Source: Lachnospiraceae bacterium (lineage in GTDB: Bacteria > Bacillota > Clostridia > Lachnospirales > Lachnospiraceae). Taken from it: a stretch of DNA of 64,000 nucleotides. Of this stretch, positions 46,688 through 56,128 are shown piece after piece. The translations under genes and the position numbers were made by a program. The notes beneath the pieces were generated by a model. The model was not told where the DNA came from. It saw only the letters and a list, made by a program, of their open reading frames with translations, and searched no databases. The stretch lies in contig JAIDOW010000054.1 in the NCBI GenBank assembly GCA_029063085.1, positions 1 through 64,000 on the forward strand. Reading direction: 5' to 3'. Each line of letters begins with the position of its first letter. The first letter of the stretch is position 1.

Positions 46688-47928
46688 TATAAAATACCTC
46701 CTTTTTGTACATCTTCATACGTGATTTCTTCATTACTGTAACGTGCCTTTTCATAAACTTCAGTGAGTTCGCTGATATCTTCATCATACACTTTAAGAAC
46801 CTTCTGTGCAATATCTTTTGGAGCATCATTTTTTTCGTAGACGGAATCTTTATAACTGTTAATTTTGATACGGTATGCATGCCTTATTTTGGCTGCATAG
46901 CCAGTGTCGAAATATTCTTTTAACTTTGATAATGCAGATGCATTATTTTTTTTCTTTTTTACGGTCTCCTTTTTTTGAATGCAAGGTACTATGATGTCGG
47001 AATCTGATGCATACCTTGTTAAAAGCAGGCTGATAAAGTATGAGATGATCCGGTATAGCAGGTATATGATAAAAATAATGACTGCAAGTTCAATTACAGT
47101 GGTCAGTATTTTTGCAAACAAAGAAGGTTCCGGTGGCAGTTTTTGTATTGCTTGTGAGAGTTCCTCTTTTTCTTTTGCGGTATCGTCAGTGCTGTTATCG
47201 GAGGAAAATAAAAGGCGTAATACCGCAGCAAGATACAGAATCAGCCGTATCACTGTCTGGAACAATTTTATAAGAAAATCACCGATAACATATAGAAGCT
47301 GGTCTAGTTCAAATATGCGTGCAAAAAATGCCAGCAGCAAAAATGCCAGCAGCAGGAATCCAAACAGAACTGAATTCGTTAACATAATTTTTTTGGTGGG
47401 CATTGTGGTAGTATGTTCGGATTGAGAAAAAAGGCAGCTGACTCCATATATGAAATACCTGATAAAATGGAGCATTAACAATAAGATCCCTATATAATAG
47501 ACATAGTCTGCTAATTGCACCTGCTGAAATCCCAAGGCAGCAATATATAAGACTGCCACAAAGAAAAAAAGATACCAGGGAACTTCGGTATAAGGTTGAT
47601 CCGTGTTGTGAATCCAAATATGGATAGCATGTATATTTTCTAAAATGAGCATTATGATATAAAGTCCGGTATACCATTTGTTGGGGAAGGAAATCAGCAG
47701 TATGGGAACATAAAAGATGCCGTGCAGCAATATATATAATATTGGTTGATAGCAGTATCTCTGTATTATCAGATACCCCAGTAAAATAGCAGGTATGCCC
47801 AGCAGATACCTGGGATTTGTTATCTGTTTTTCATATATAGTGAGTACTGTGATAAATCCCAGCAGGTATACCAGGGTAACTGTTATCAGCCTGCTGATAT
47901 CTTTATATATGGTCAGATTATGCTTCAT
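46687..47928 (-). CDS. Membrane protein of the MoxR/DUF58 operon (DUF4129-like C terminus)
   Basis: A 413-residue protein with 8-9 membrane helices and a cytoplasmic C-terminal domain (about 330-413: KIRHAYRIKINSYKDSVY, then DIAQKVLKVYDEDISELTEVYEKARYS) that resembles DUF4129. It lies in the MoxR-DUF58 operon, overlapping the DUF58 gene by 11 bases. Such operons often also encode a transglutaminase, as the divergent 50329 gene does. Function unknown. Confidence 0.7.
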   Translation of the reverse strand: MKHNLTIYKDISRLITVTLVYLLGFITVLTIYEKQITNPRYLLGIPAILLGYLIIQRYCYQPILYILLHGIFYVPILLISFPNKWYTGLYIIMLILENIHAIHIWIHNTDQPYTEVPWYLFFFVAVLYIAALGFQQVQLADYVYYIGILLLMLHFIRYFIYGVSCLFSQSEHTTTMPTKKIMLTNSVLFGFLLLAFLLLAFFARIFELDQLLYVIGDFLIKLFQTVIRLILYLAAVLRLLFSSDNSTDDTAKEKEELSQAIQKLPPEPSLFAKILTTVIELAVIIFIIYLLYRIISYFISLLLTRYASDSDIIVPCIQKKETVKKKKNNASALSKLKEYFDTGYAAKIRHAYRIKINSYKDSVYEKNDAPKDIAQKVLKVYDEDISELTEVYEKARYSNEEITYEDVQKGGIL

Positions 47929-49108
47929 CAGGGGTCACCTCCCAGAAATGTGTGTTTAAAAGAACAGCGTTTTTGGGGTTAATGTGCCGGTTTTTATCGG
48001 AAAAACCGGATTGGTTTACATAAAAATCAGCTTCCGAACAATGGGAAGAAAATTCGGGACAGATAAAGTACAGGGAATATCCCTGCTGCTGTTTTTCCAG
48101 ACACTGTGATAAAAGGTTTACTTTTCGGTAGTTAGAAATTAAAAGATAAGAGGTACTTTTATCTTTTTCTTCAAAAATGGAATTTTCTCCTTCAAAAAAC
48201 GCAGATATGTCCGTAAACTCTTTTGCGAGGTCCAGCCTTGCAAGTCCCTGGAATAGTGCCTGCAAATGCTCGTTTCCGGCTCCTGTTTCCACTAAAAGAG
48301 GTTTCCCTGTTAAGACATCCGGGGCATTGGCAGCCAGCCGGATTGAAAATCCTTTTGCAATCATGCTGTTTATCAGTGTAGCAGCAGTGCAGATCATATA
48401 TTCCCTTAAAATATCCATCCGCTGCATGGTATGGGTATCCAGATTCAAAAGCAGGGTGATGCTGGTGTTTTGAGAGTCAAAATAGGTATTTACTTTAAGG
48501 CTGCCGTTTTTGGCAGTCGCTTTCCAGTTGATGACTCGCATGCTGTCCTGATTGGAATAATCTCGTATTCCGCGAAATGATAAAGGGTCTTCATAAAAGT
48601 CTTTTGTCAGAATATCTCCGATAACGGAATTGGTAAGCAGCAATGATTGTCTGTTTTTAAGCAGCTTGGGATACACATAAAGGACAGCGTGGTTATCCCG
48701 GATACCGGCATAGGTTTTTTGCATAAACAAATCATTTACAACCAGATTAACCGAATCCAGTGTAAAATAGCCTCTCTGCGTTGGACAAAACTTTAATTTT
48801 CTGGTAATGCGCTGGTTACCTAAAACGGAAAAGGCATCATTTCTGTAATAGTAATCTGAAATGGCGGCATTTTCTTCCGTATCATACAAAAAGGTGCGGG
48901 AAGTTTTAAATTTTACATACAGAACAGGGAGGGGAAGTTTTTTCCTATTTGTAATCTGTTCTGTTAATTCCACAGTATCACCTATATGTACATGGGATCG
49001 ACTGTATGAGATATCCACAGTCAGTCCGTCAGACCAGTGGTTCCGGTAATAATGGGACTGAAACAGATATAGGAATACTGCAATTGCAATTGCGATAAGA
49101 TATTGCAT
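47918..49108 (-). CDS. DUF58 domain protein
   Basis: A 396-residue protein with one N-terminal membrane helix, a beta-rich region (VELTEQITNRKKLPLPVLYVKF) and the DUF58 core (DPLSFRGIRDYSNQDSMRVI, NWKATAKNGSLKVNT) followed by a VWA-like stretch. DUF58 proteins work with MoxR ATPases as putative chaperones or cell-envelope assembly factors. Confidence 0.88.
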   Translation of the reverse strand: MQYLIAIAIAVFLYLFQSHYYRNHWSDGLTVDISYSRSHVHIGDTVELTEQITNRKKLPLPVLYVKFKTSRTFLYDTEENAAISDYYYRNDAFSVLGNQRITRKLKFCPTQRGYFTLDSVNLVVNDLFMQKTYAGIRDNHAVLYVYPKLLKNRQSLLLTNSVIGDILTKDFYEDPLSFRGIRDYSNQDSMRVINWKATAKNGSLKVNTYFDSQNTSITLLLNLDTHTMQRMDILREYMICTAATLINSMIAKGFSIRLAANAPDVLTGKPLLVETGAGNEHLQALFQGLARLDLAKEFTDISAFFEGENSIFEEKDKSTSYLLISNYRKVNLLSQCLEKQQQGYSLYFICPEFSSHCSEADFYVNQSGFSDKNRHINPKNAVLLNTHFWEVTPDEA

Positions 49109-49155
49109 GGTTTACTCCTTTAACTTTATGGGCAAAAAGCCAGGTGGTATGTCTG

Positions 49156-50121
49156 TTATAAGGTATTTGGCTTTTCAAAATTTTCTGTAGGAACAGGTAT
49201 GGAATCCAGTATCTGTTCTATAATGGAGACAGCAAATGCCTGGCTTCCCGAACCGGTAAAGGAAAGTAACCTGTGGCAGAGGCAGGGAATGGCAAGATAT
49301 TTGATATCTTCCGGAATAACATAAGAACGGCCGTTTAAATAGGAATATGCCTGGGCACACCGCATAAGACTTAAGGTTCCACGGGGATTTATGCCAAGAG
49401 CAACCTGTTCGTGGGTTCTGGTGGCATGGATAATCTGTATGATATATTTTTTGATATCCTCATGAATAAATACTTTTGCAGTCTCTGTCTGAAAAGCTTC
49501 AATATCGGAAAGTGTACATACCGGAGCAAGCTGTTCCATGGGATTATTCAGGATATAGCGGTTCATAATTTCAAGTTCTTCTTCAGCGGTTGGGAATCCC
49601 AGGGAGATTCTCATGGAAAAGCGATCTAACTGTGCTTCGGGCAGCGGGAATGTTCCGGCAGTTTCTATGGGGTTTTCGGTGGCGATCATAAAAAAAGGTT
49701 TGTGAAGTGTGCGGGTAGTTCCGTCGGTCGTCACCTGTCCTTCTGCCATCGCTTCTAAAAGACAGGATTGTGTTCTGGGAGTTGCACGGTTGATTTCATC
49801 TGCCAGTAAAATATTTGTAAATACTGGACCGGCTATAAATTCAAATTCCTGATTTTTCTGATTATAGATATTGATACCTGTAACGTCAGATGGCAGCAGA
49901 TCGGGAGTGAACTGGACTCTTTTATAGATACCGGAAATGGAGGCTGCTAATGCTTTTGCCAGCATGGTTTTTCCAGTACCGGGCGTATCCTCCAGTAAAA
50001 TATGCCCATTTGCCAGCAGGGCAGTAAGCAAAAGACGGATTTCATTATCTTTTCCGATGATGATTTTTCCAATGTTTTTTTCTAAATCCTGTAACTTGTT
50101 AAAATCAGTATGCTGTTCCAT
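49156..50121 (-). CDS. MoxR-family AAA+ ATPase
   Basis: A 321-residue ATPase with Walker A DTPGTGKTMLAKALA, Walker B ILLADEINRATPRTQSCLLEAM, sensor region IATENPIETAGTFPLPEAQLDRF and the AAA lid. It begins the minus-strand operon with DUF58, the membrane protein and probably Maf, and lies divergent from the transglutaminase gene. Confidence 0.93.
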   Translation of the reverse strand: MEQHTDFNKLQDLEKNIGKIIIGKDNEIRLLLTALLANGHILLEDTPGTGKTMLAKALAASISGIYKRVQFTPDLLPSDVTGINIYNQKNQEFEFIAGPVFTNILLADEINRATPRTQSCLLEAMAEGQVTTDGTTRTLHKPFFMIATENPIETAGTFPLPEAQLDRFSMRISLGFPTAEEELEIMNRYILNNPMEQLAPVCTLSDIEAFQTETAKVFIHEDIKKYIIQIIHATRTHEQVALGINPRGTLSLMRCAQAYSYLNGRSYVIPEDIKYLAIPCLCHRLLSFTGSGSQAFAVSIIEQILDSIPVPTENFEKPNTL

Positions 50122-50328
50122 TTTTTTCTTCTCCTTTACCCCGGTTATCGTATTATTATCATAATATAATTTGTCAAATTACTCAACCGTTCCGGAATTA
50201 TTTTTCATAAGTTTGGCAGGATTTTTGGGTTCGGAGAAAAATTAAAGTTTGCAAGGAAACGCTAACAATGATACAATCTAACAATACTGATTATATAAGC
50301 TTAGAAACTGTAGTGTGAGGAGATAGCT

Positions 50329-51438
50329 ATGAATAAGAAAATAAGTGTGTTCGCTGTTATTTTTATTTTGGCAGGTCTGGCTACATATCTTTATTTAAGT
50401 GTTCCGTCAGTTCAGGAAAAAATTGCTTTTTATACGGAAGAGGATTTTAGGGAAGAAAATATATATTCTGATATTACCAGTCTTGCAGAGCGGTTAGATG
50501 AAGAAATTTTAAAAGGTGCAGAATCCTTTACTGTTTACCTGAAAGATATTGATGTGAATGAGATTAACCAGATTAATGCAACTCTGAACGGAATATTTGG
50601 AAGTGGATCAACTTATCAGCAGGTTGGAATGGTAGGAAATTCTTATAAAAAGGTAACGATTACGATCAAACGGACTACCAATTATTATGCGTTTCAGGCA
50701 TATTTGAACCATACACCAATTCCGGATACTGAAAAAAAGGCACAAAAGCTATACGAAACGATAAGAAATATTCTGGATTCCCATATTACAGAAAATATGA
50801 CAGATTATGAAAAGGAACTGGTGCTGCATGATTATCTGGTAACACATTGTCAATACAGTAAAGATACACAGCAGAACTCGGAAAGCGATATATACAGAGC
50901 ATATGGAGCCTTGGTAAATCAGGATGCAGTCTGTAACGGTTATGCGGAGGCATTGCAGCTTCTGTTCATGTGTGTCGGGATACGATCTGAGTTTGTGATC
51001 GGTACGGCAGATGAGATTGATCATGCATGGAATCTGGTAGAATTGGATGGAAAATGGTATCATTTGGATGCTACGTGGGATGATCCGATGCCGGATCAGG
51101 GAGAAGATGCATTACATGCATATTTTAATGTATCGGATGACATTATAAAAGGAAGCCATGAATGGGAAAAGGAGAACTATCCAGTGGCGGATAGTATGGA
51201 TAACAATTATTATGTAAGGAATCATCTGTACTTTAGTGATTTTGATGAGTATAAGGAGCAGGCGTATGAGGCGATGATTTATCACGGCAATTACAGGTAT
51301 GAAGCGGTAATTGAAACTTATCAGGAAAATGAGGAGGATATGCAGTTCCTTTTTCAGGATAATTACCGTTATGACAGTGTGAATTGGCAGACGTTTGGAG
51401 AAGAAGGATATAATGTGCTGGTATTAAAAGCCGAATAG
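50329..51438 (+). CDS. Transglutaminase-like protein
   Basis: A 369-residue protein with an N-terminal membrane anchor (FAVIFILAGLATYLYLS) and a transglutaminase-like core: QDAVCNGYAEALQLL (catalytic Cys), IDHAWNLVELDGKWYHLDATWDDP (His and Asp). The extracellular domain may cross-link or cut peptide bonds at the envelope. GAGGAGA precedes ATG 50329. The pairing with MoxR/DUF58 genes on the other strand is typical. Confidence 0.85.
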   Translation: MNKKISVFAVIFILAGLATYLYLSVPSVQEKIAFYTEEDFREENIYSDITSLAERLDEEILKGAESFTVYLKDIDVNEINQINATLNGIFGSGSTYQQVGMVGNSYKKVTITIKRTTNYYAFQAYLNHTPIPDTEKKAQKLYETIRNILDSHITENMTDYEKELVLHDYLVTHCQYSKDTQQNSESDIYRAYGALVNQDAVCNGYAEALQLLFMCVGIRSEFVIGTADEIDHAWNLVELDGKWYHLDATWDDPMPDQGEDALHAYFNVSDDIIKGSHEWEKENYPVADSMDNNYYVRNHLYFSDFDEYKEQAYEAMIYHGNYRYEAVIETYQENEEDMQFLFQDNYRYDSVNWQTFGEEGYNVLVLKAE

Positions 51439-51462
51439 AAAGAATTGATTTAGGAGGAAATA

Positions 51463-51945
51463 ATGACGAAACAGGATTTTTTAGAGGAATTGAAAAATGC
51501 ATTATCTGGAGAAGTTCCGGCAGAGGTGTTGATGGATTCTTACCGTTATTATGCTAATTACATTGAAGAGGAATTAAGGAATGGCAGGAGAGAAGAGGAG
51601 ATATTGGAAGAACTTGGGAAACCGTCTTTGATTGCCAGATCCATTATTGCAGCACAGGCAGGAGAACGTGTTGCAGATGTAGAATATATGGAGGATGGAA
51701 CTACAAGAAAGGTAAGGAGAAGGGACACGGCCGGGAAGCAGGAAAAAACTACCCGGGTACACAGGGAGTTTGTTTTTGATTTTAATTCGTGGTATGCGAA
51801 GATATTATATATAGCGGTTATTGTTCTTGTACTTATGATCGTGCTTTCTTTATTAAAATTTGGTTTATGGATACTGGTTACTTTTGGGATTCCGATTTTG
51901 ATTATTCTTGGAATTATTTATTTAGTGATGTATTTCCTGCGTTAA
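51463..51945 (+). CDS. HAAS (DUF1700) domain membrane protein
   Basis: A 160-residue protein. Residues 1-70 form the HAAS helical domain (MTKQDFLEELKNALSG, EEEILEELGKPSLIARSI); after a basic linker, two helices lie near the C terminus (ILYIAVIVLVLMIVLSLL, VTFGIPILIILGIIYLVMYF). HAAS proteins often partner with PadR regulators, which are not seen here. AGGAGG precedes ATG 51463. Confidence 0.8.
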   Translation: MTKQDFLEELKNALSGEVPAEVLMDSYRYYANYIEEELRNGRREEEILEELGKPSLIARSIIAAQAGERVADVEYMEDGTTRKVRRRDTAGKQEKTTRVHREFVFDFNSWYAKILYIAVIVLVLMIVLSLLKFGLWILVTFGIPILIILGIIYLVMYFLR

Positions 51946-51963
51946 AATTTTTTAAAAAAGTTC

Positions 51964-51992
51964 TTGACAAACATATCTGTTTTTTATATACT
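51964..51992 (+). promoter_or_regulatory. Promoter of the tRNA array
   Basis: TTGACA (51964-51969) and TATACT (51987-51992) are 17 bases apart. Confidence 0.75.
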
Positions 51993-52015
51993 ATGATTCG
52001 TGTCAAGCACACAAT

Positions 52016-52088
52016 GGAATCTTAGCTCAGCTGGGAGAGCATCTGCCTTACAAGCAGAGGGTCACAGGTTCGAGCCCTGTAGGTTCCA
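52016..52088 (+). tRNA. tRNA-Val(TAC)
   Basis: Acceptor GGAATCT pairs with AGGTTCC; the anticodon loop CTTACAA gives TAC (valine). CCA is not encoded. Identical to the copy at 52630. Confidence 0.95.
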
Positions 52089-52225
52089 TTTTTTACAATA
52101 TGCCGATAAGGCTGGCATTGAACACTTGGTGAAGCTTGCTGATCCTAGTGCAAAAGCCCACCTGAGACCTTAACGAGTAAAGCAAGTTTAGTTCGAATGG
52201 TGCAATTGATAAGTGAAGAAAATAT
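52089..52225 (+). other. 137-base spacer with possible tRNA remnant
   Basis: The start ATATGCCGATAAGGCTGGCA resembles the 5' part of the following tRNA-Thr (ATATGCCGATATGGCTCAA), and a T-arm-like TTAGTTCGAAT follows near 52190. CTTGCT/AGCAAG can pair. It may be a decayed tRNA; nothing else is visible. Confidence 0.3.
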
Positions 52226-52298
52226 GCCGATATGGCTCAATTGGCAGAGCAGCTGATTTGTAATCAGCAGGTTGAGGGTTCGAGTCCCCCTATCGGCT
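52226..52298 (+). tRNA. tRNA-Thr(TGT)
   Basis: Acceptor GCCGATA/TATCGGC; anticodon loop TTTGTAA gives TGT (threonine). Confidence 0.95.
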
Positions 52299-52301
52299 TA
52301 T

Positions 52302-52375
52302 GGACCATTAGCTCAGCTGGTTAGAGCAATCGGCTCATAACCGATCGGTCCCGGGTTCGAGTCCCTGATGGTCCA
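52302..52375 (+). tRNA. tRNA-Met(CAT)
   Basis: Acceptor GGACCAT/ATGGTCC; anticodon loop CTCATAA gives CAT. The sequence fits elongator methionine; tRNA-Ile2 with modified C cannot be fully excluded. Confidence 0.9.
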
Positions 52376-52409
52376 TTATATAAAATGATAATTGTTTATC
52401 AACAGCTCT

Positions 52410-52438
52410 TTTACAAATGGGTAAACTTGTGATATAAT
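52410..52438 (+). promoter_or_regulatory. Internal promoter before tRNA-Asp
   Basis: TTTACA (52410-52415) and TATAAT (52433-52438) are 17 bases apart. Confidence 0.65.
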
Positions 52439-52495
52439 AGAAAAAGATTATTTACTTGTAACGGTGAGTTTCATTGTAATAAAATAAAAATATAT

Positions 52496-52569
52496 GGCCT
52501 GGTGGCTCAGTTGGTTAGAGCGCCGCCCTGTCACGGCGGAGGTCGTGGGTTCGAGTCCCATCCGGGTCG
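52496..52569 (+). tRNA. tRNA-Asp(GTC)
   Basis: Acceptor GGCCTGG/CCGGGTC; anticodon loop CTGTCAC gives GTC (aspartate). Confidence 0.95.
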
Positions 52570-52629
52570 TTTGTGAGTAATCATATACAAAAGAAGAGAC
52601 AAGTTCTCAATAAATATTGCTCCCAATAT

Positions 52630-52702
52630 GGAATCTTAGCTCAGCTGGGAGAGCATCTGCCTTACAAGCAGAGGGTCACAGGTTCGAGCCCTGTAGGTTC
52701 CA
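52630..52702 (+). tRNA. tRNA-Val(TAC), second copy
   Basis: Identical in all 73 bases to 52016-52088, with different flanks, so the gene was duplicated within the array. Confidence 0.95.
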
Positions 52703-52737
52703 TTATTTATCGGTTTACATAGTGAATCGATAAGTAT

Positions 52738-52824
52738 GCCGGCGTGGCGGAACTGGCAGACGCACAGGACTTAAAATCCTGCGGGACTTATACTCCCGTA
52801 CCGGTTCGATTCCGGTCGCCGGCA
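52738..52824 (+). tRNA. tRNA-Leu(TAA)
   Basis: Acceptor GCCGGCG/CGCCGGC, long variable arm, anticodon loop CTTAAAA giving TAA (leucine). Confidence 0.95.
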
Positions 52825-52866
52825 TTAAAGCCTGCTTTTTTTAGTAGGTTTTCTTTAACTTCATAT

Positions 52867-52940
52867 GTGTGTGTAGCTCAGCTGGATAGAGCACTTGGCT
52901 ACGGACCAAGGTGTCGGGGGTTCGAATCCTCTCACGCACG
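52867..52940 (+). tRNA. tRNA-Arg(ACG)
   Basis: Acceptor GTGTGTG/CACGCAC; anticodon loop CTACGGA gives ACG (arginine). Last gene of the array. Confidence 0.95.
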
Positions 52941-52947
52941 TACTCGT

Positions 52948-52985
52948 AAAACTCTTAAAATATATATTTTAAGGGTTTTATTTTT
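52948..52985 (+). terminator. Terminator of the tRNA array
   Basis: AAAACTCTTAAAAT (52948-52961) pairs with ATTTTAAGGGTTTT (52966-52979), followed by ATTTTT. The second copy of the 94-base repeat begins at the T-run. Confidence 0.85.
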
Positions 52986-53078
52986 ATATTATAGGAAACT
53001 GCTTCGCATTTCCTATGATATAAAAAACAATTATGCACATTCGTGTGAGAGGATAATGTTACTGTGTGACCGCACTCG
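52985..53078. repeat. 94-nt intergenic repeat, copy 2
   Basis: Gapless match to 36157-36250 (81 of 94 by my count). The 5' hairpin TATATTATAGGAAA/TTTCCTATGATATA is kept with a G-T pair in place of a G-C pair of copy 1. In the 3' half TGTGAG (about 53043) can pair with CTCGCA (about 53075). From 53079 to 53248 I see only the leader of the next gene. Confidence 0.75.
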
Positions 53079-53248
53079 CATGACAAAGCAGTCAAGGTCT
53101 GTGAGTTTTTATAGAATACCTCTATTTTAACTTGGAATTACTTATGCATAAGAAAGATTCATAAAGTATATTTTATGCCATTTATTATGTATAAATAGAT
53201 ATATATTTGGTATAATCAAAAAAGAATATAGATAATAGGAGATTTTGT

Positions 53249-55705
53249 ATGGTGGAACAGTTTTTAAATATTTTGGATATAGTGGAAAAAATGACATTAG
53301 AAGAGAAAGCAGCATTAGTGAATGGTGCTACTTTTTTTGGAATGGCCCAGATAGAGAGACTGGGAATTCCCAGACTACAGTTATTAGATGGTGGAACGGG
53401 AATGAATTTTGAGCAGTTGTTTGGTGATTTTTATTCACAGCTGGAAAAGGACACAAACAGTACTAATGGAATGATGGGTTCCACTACATTGACAAAAGTG
53501 ATAGAGAATTATTATACTCCGGATAAGTTGCAAGGTGAAGAGAAAGAAGTATATCAGTGGATTAAAACAAATTTAGAAGAGAGAGTGGGAAGTGACTATG
53601 CTCCGGGCTGCTTTCCTTCAGGAATGCTGCTGGGAGCAACATTTAATAAGAAGATTGTTCATGCAATAGGGCAGGCTCTGGGGGCAGAGGCAAGGTTATT
53701 TGGAGTAGATATTCTGTTGGGAAGTCCGAATGTAAATATCCATAGAGATCCTTTGAATGGACGTTTGTTTGAGGGATATTCAGAGGATCCCTGTCTGGTA
53801 TCACAGCTTGCTCCTGAATTAGTAAAAGGAGTACAGGAGTATAATGTAGCTGCTAATGTAAAACATTTTGCAGCCAATAATCAGGAAACCAATAGAGTAG
53901 GCATTAATGAAACAATATCGGAACGTGCTCTGCATGAAATTTATCTGCCGGGATTTAAGGCTTGTGTGAAAGAAGGGCAGGTTCAGACTGTTATGAGTGC
54001 TTATAATGGAATTAATGGTACGCCGTGTACAGAAAACTACTGGCTTTTGACAAAAGAGCTGAGAGAAAATTGGGGATTTGAAGGAAGTGTGATTTCTGAT
54101 TGGGGAGCAGTTTATCATCCGGTAGAAGCAATTCAGGCAGGAAATGACTTAGCTATGCCGGGACCTATTTCCGCTGAACCGATTATAGAGGCAGTTGGAG
54201 AGGGAAAACTGTCAGAGGAGGTATTGAATCAGGCAGTAGAACGTCTGCTTAGAACAATTCAATATTGCAGGCAGGATGTGCTGGGGCAAAAACAAGAAGT
54301 GAGAATAGGAGAGTGCACAGTACCCTTGACAAAAGCATCAGATGGAAAACAAGTATTTTTGACAGATGCTCTTTTAGAAGCGACAAGGAAGGCGGCATAT
54401 GAAGCTGCGGTGGAGGGAATTGTGCTCCTTAAAAATGAAAAGAGAGCATTTCCATTGAAAAAAGATGAAAAAATTCTTCTTCTGGGCAGCGGTTCAGAAA
54501 GGCTTCTGGAGTGTGGAACCGGAAGTGCCGGAATTCATACCAACCGAACCTCTGATCTTGTAGAAGAATTGCGTACTGTATTAGGTTCTGATAGTGTTAT
54601 AGTGCATTCAGATTGCAGTTTTATATCCGACGATGAGAATTATTTGGATAAAAACGGAGTAGGTCATATAATTTATATTGCAAAAGTAGGAGGCATGGAA
54701 GGAAATGATCGAAAAGATTTAGAACTGGAAAAGGAGGATTTGGAACAGCTTTTACAATTAAAATGCCTAAAAAAGCAGTATTCATTCCGGCTGACTCTTG
54801 TATTAAATGTTTGTGGTCCGATAGATTTTTCTGAAGTCTCAGATGCTTTAGATGCTGTTTTTGTATGCTTCCTGCCGGGAATGGAAGGGGGACATGCTTT
54901 GGCAGATTTGATGACAGGAAAACGGAATCCGTCCGGTAAGCTTCCGTTGACTTTTCCAAAGCATTATGAGGACACTCCGACGTTTCTCAATTTTCCGGGA
55001 GAGGGATATGAAGTGAATTATGGAGAGGGAATTTATGTTGGATATCGCTATTATGATAAGAAGAAAGTTTTGCCGGCATATCCATTTGGATTTGGACTTT
55101 CTTATACGACATTTGAATTAAAGGATTTTCAAATAGAAGAAGAATGTTTCACCGATAATCTGCATTTTTCAATAGGACTAAAAAATAAGGGGGCGCTAGC
55201 GGGTTCAGAGGTAATACAGATCTATATATCGGATGTATGTTCTACGCTTCCGAAACCAGTTAAAGAGTTAAAAGCTTTTGAAAAGATCTTTTTAGAACCA
55301 GGAGAAGAAAAAAAGATAGGATTTAAATTAACCAAAGAGCAATTTGCATCATACGATTCTGATTTTCATTGTTGGATTGCAGAAGAGGGCTATTATGATA
55401 TTATTGCAGCTGTTTCTTCTGATCTGAAGACTGGTTATGCTGTGAAGAGGGTTTATCTTCAAAATCACACACCGTATTCATACGGAATGGATTCTACGAT
55501 TAAAGTACTTTATGAACATGACCAATTAAAGGAGCACCTTTATCAATTGTGGAAAGAAAAAAATTGGGACTGGCAGATCATAGAGAGCAATTATCAGTAT
55601 ACACCAAATCGGAAATTATTAGATGTTTTACCGGAAAATTGTGGAGAAAATGATAAGAATATCCTGAATTTTATAGAATGTATTCAATGGGTGAAAAAGA
55701 AATAA
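53249..55705 (+). CDS. Glycoside hydrolase family 3 (beta-glucosidase-like)
   Basis: An 818-residue GH3 protein: N-terminal barrel (LLDGGTGMN, GSPNVNIHRDPLNGRLFEGY, VKHFAANNQETNR), the nucleophile Asp284 in VISDWGAV, the C-terminal sandwich (LLLGSGSERLLECGTGSAG) and a fibronectin-like domain after AYPFGFGLSYTTFEL. There is no signal peptide, so it acts on imported oligosaccharides. The family cleaves beta-glucosides or beta-xylosides; which is not decidable. An unusual C-terminal tail of about 70 residues follows. GGAG precedes ATG 53249. Confidence 0.9.
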   Translation: MVEQFLNILDIVEKMTLEEKAALVNGATFFGMAQIERLGIPRLQLLDGGTGMNFEQLFGDFYSQLEKDTNSTNGMMGSTTLTKVIENYYTPDKLQGEEKEVYQWIKTNLEERVGSDYAPGCFPSGMLLGATFNKKIVHAIGQALGAEARLFGVDILLGSPNVNIHRDPLNGRLFEGYSEDPCLVSQLAPELVKGVQEYNVAANVKHFAANNQETNRVGINETISERALHEIYLPGFKACVKEGQVQTVMSAYNGINGTPCTENYWLLTKELRENWGFEGSVISDWGAVYHPVEAIQAGNDLAMPGPISAEPIIEAVGEGKLSEEVLNQAVERLLRTIQYCRQDVLGQKQEVRIGECTVPLTKASDGKQVFLTDALLEATRKAAYEAAVEGIVLLKNEKRAFPLKKDEKILLLGSGSERLLECGTGSAGIHTNRTSDLVEELRTVLGSDSVIVHSDCSFISDDENYLDKNGVGHIIYIAKVGGMEGNDRKDLELEKEDLEQLLQLKCLKKQYSFRLTLVLNVCGPIDFSEVSDALDAVFVCFLPGMEGGHALADLMTGKRNPSGKLPLTFPKHYEDTPTFLNFPGEGYEVNYGEGIYVGYRYYDKKKVLPAYPFGFGLSYTTFELKDFQIEEECFTDNLHFSIGLKNKGALAGSEVIQIYISDVCSTLPKPVKELKAFEKIFLEPGEEKKIGFKLTKEQFASYDSDFHCWIAEEGYYDIIAAVSSDLKTGYAVKRVYLQNHTPYSYGMDSTIKVLYEHDQLKEHLYQLWKEKNWDWQIIESNYQYTPNRKLLDVLPENCGENDKNILNFIECIQWVKKK

Positions 55706-55770
55706 GTATTCCCAAATAATGGATAGTATTGTATACTATTAAGGGAATGAAAGGTGTGGAGGCGAGTATT

Positions 55771-56022
55771 ATGTTAGAAAGAACGGTTGGTCCATGGGAT
55801 TATAGGATGTTGCCTAATAAAATGCTGGAATTGGTAAAAAATGTTGGGAATATGGAACAGGAAGGAACAGGATACTTTGTTGATAGTGAATCGGAAATGC
55901 TTACCATATTAGCGTATTTGAATTATGGAGAAACCACTAACACAACGGATTCTATGCGGGAACAGATCGATCAGGCAGTAAAAAAATTAGAAGCAAGACG
56001 TTTAATGGCAAGAGATGAATAG
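55771..56022 (+). CDS. Small soluble protein of unknown function
   Basis: An 83-residue protein (MLERTVGPWDYRMLPNKMLE) with helical character. GTGGAGGCG precedes ATG 55771; a longer frame from 55729 lacks a ribosome binding site. It follows the GH3 gene by 65 bases. Not recognised. Confidence 0.6.
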   Translation: MLERTVGPWDYRMLPNKMLELVKNVGNMEQEGTGYFVDSESEMLTILAYLNYGETTNTTDSMREQIDQAVKKLEARRLMARDE

Positions 56023-56128
56023 GAAGATGTAAAATGGCTGTTTCTTAAGAATTTATGAAGAAATAGCCATTTCTGTATGAATATGTTATGATAAATATAG
56101 TATGGGATAATCGGAGATGTGCAGTTGT

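Noticed and set aside
52744..53130. 128-codon frame over tRNA-Leu and tRNA-Arg
   Set aside because: It reads through two clear tRNA genes and a terminator.
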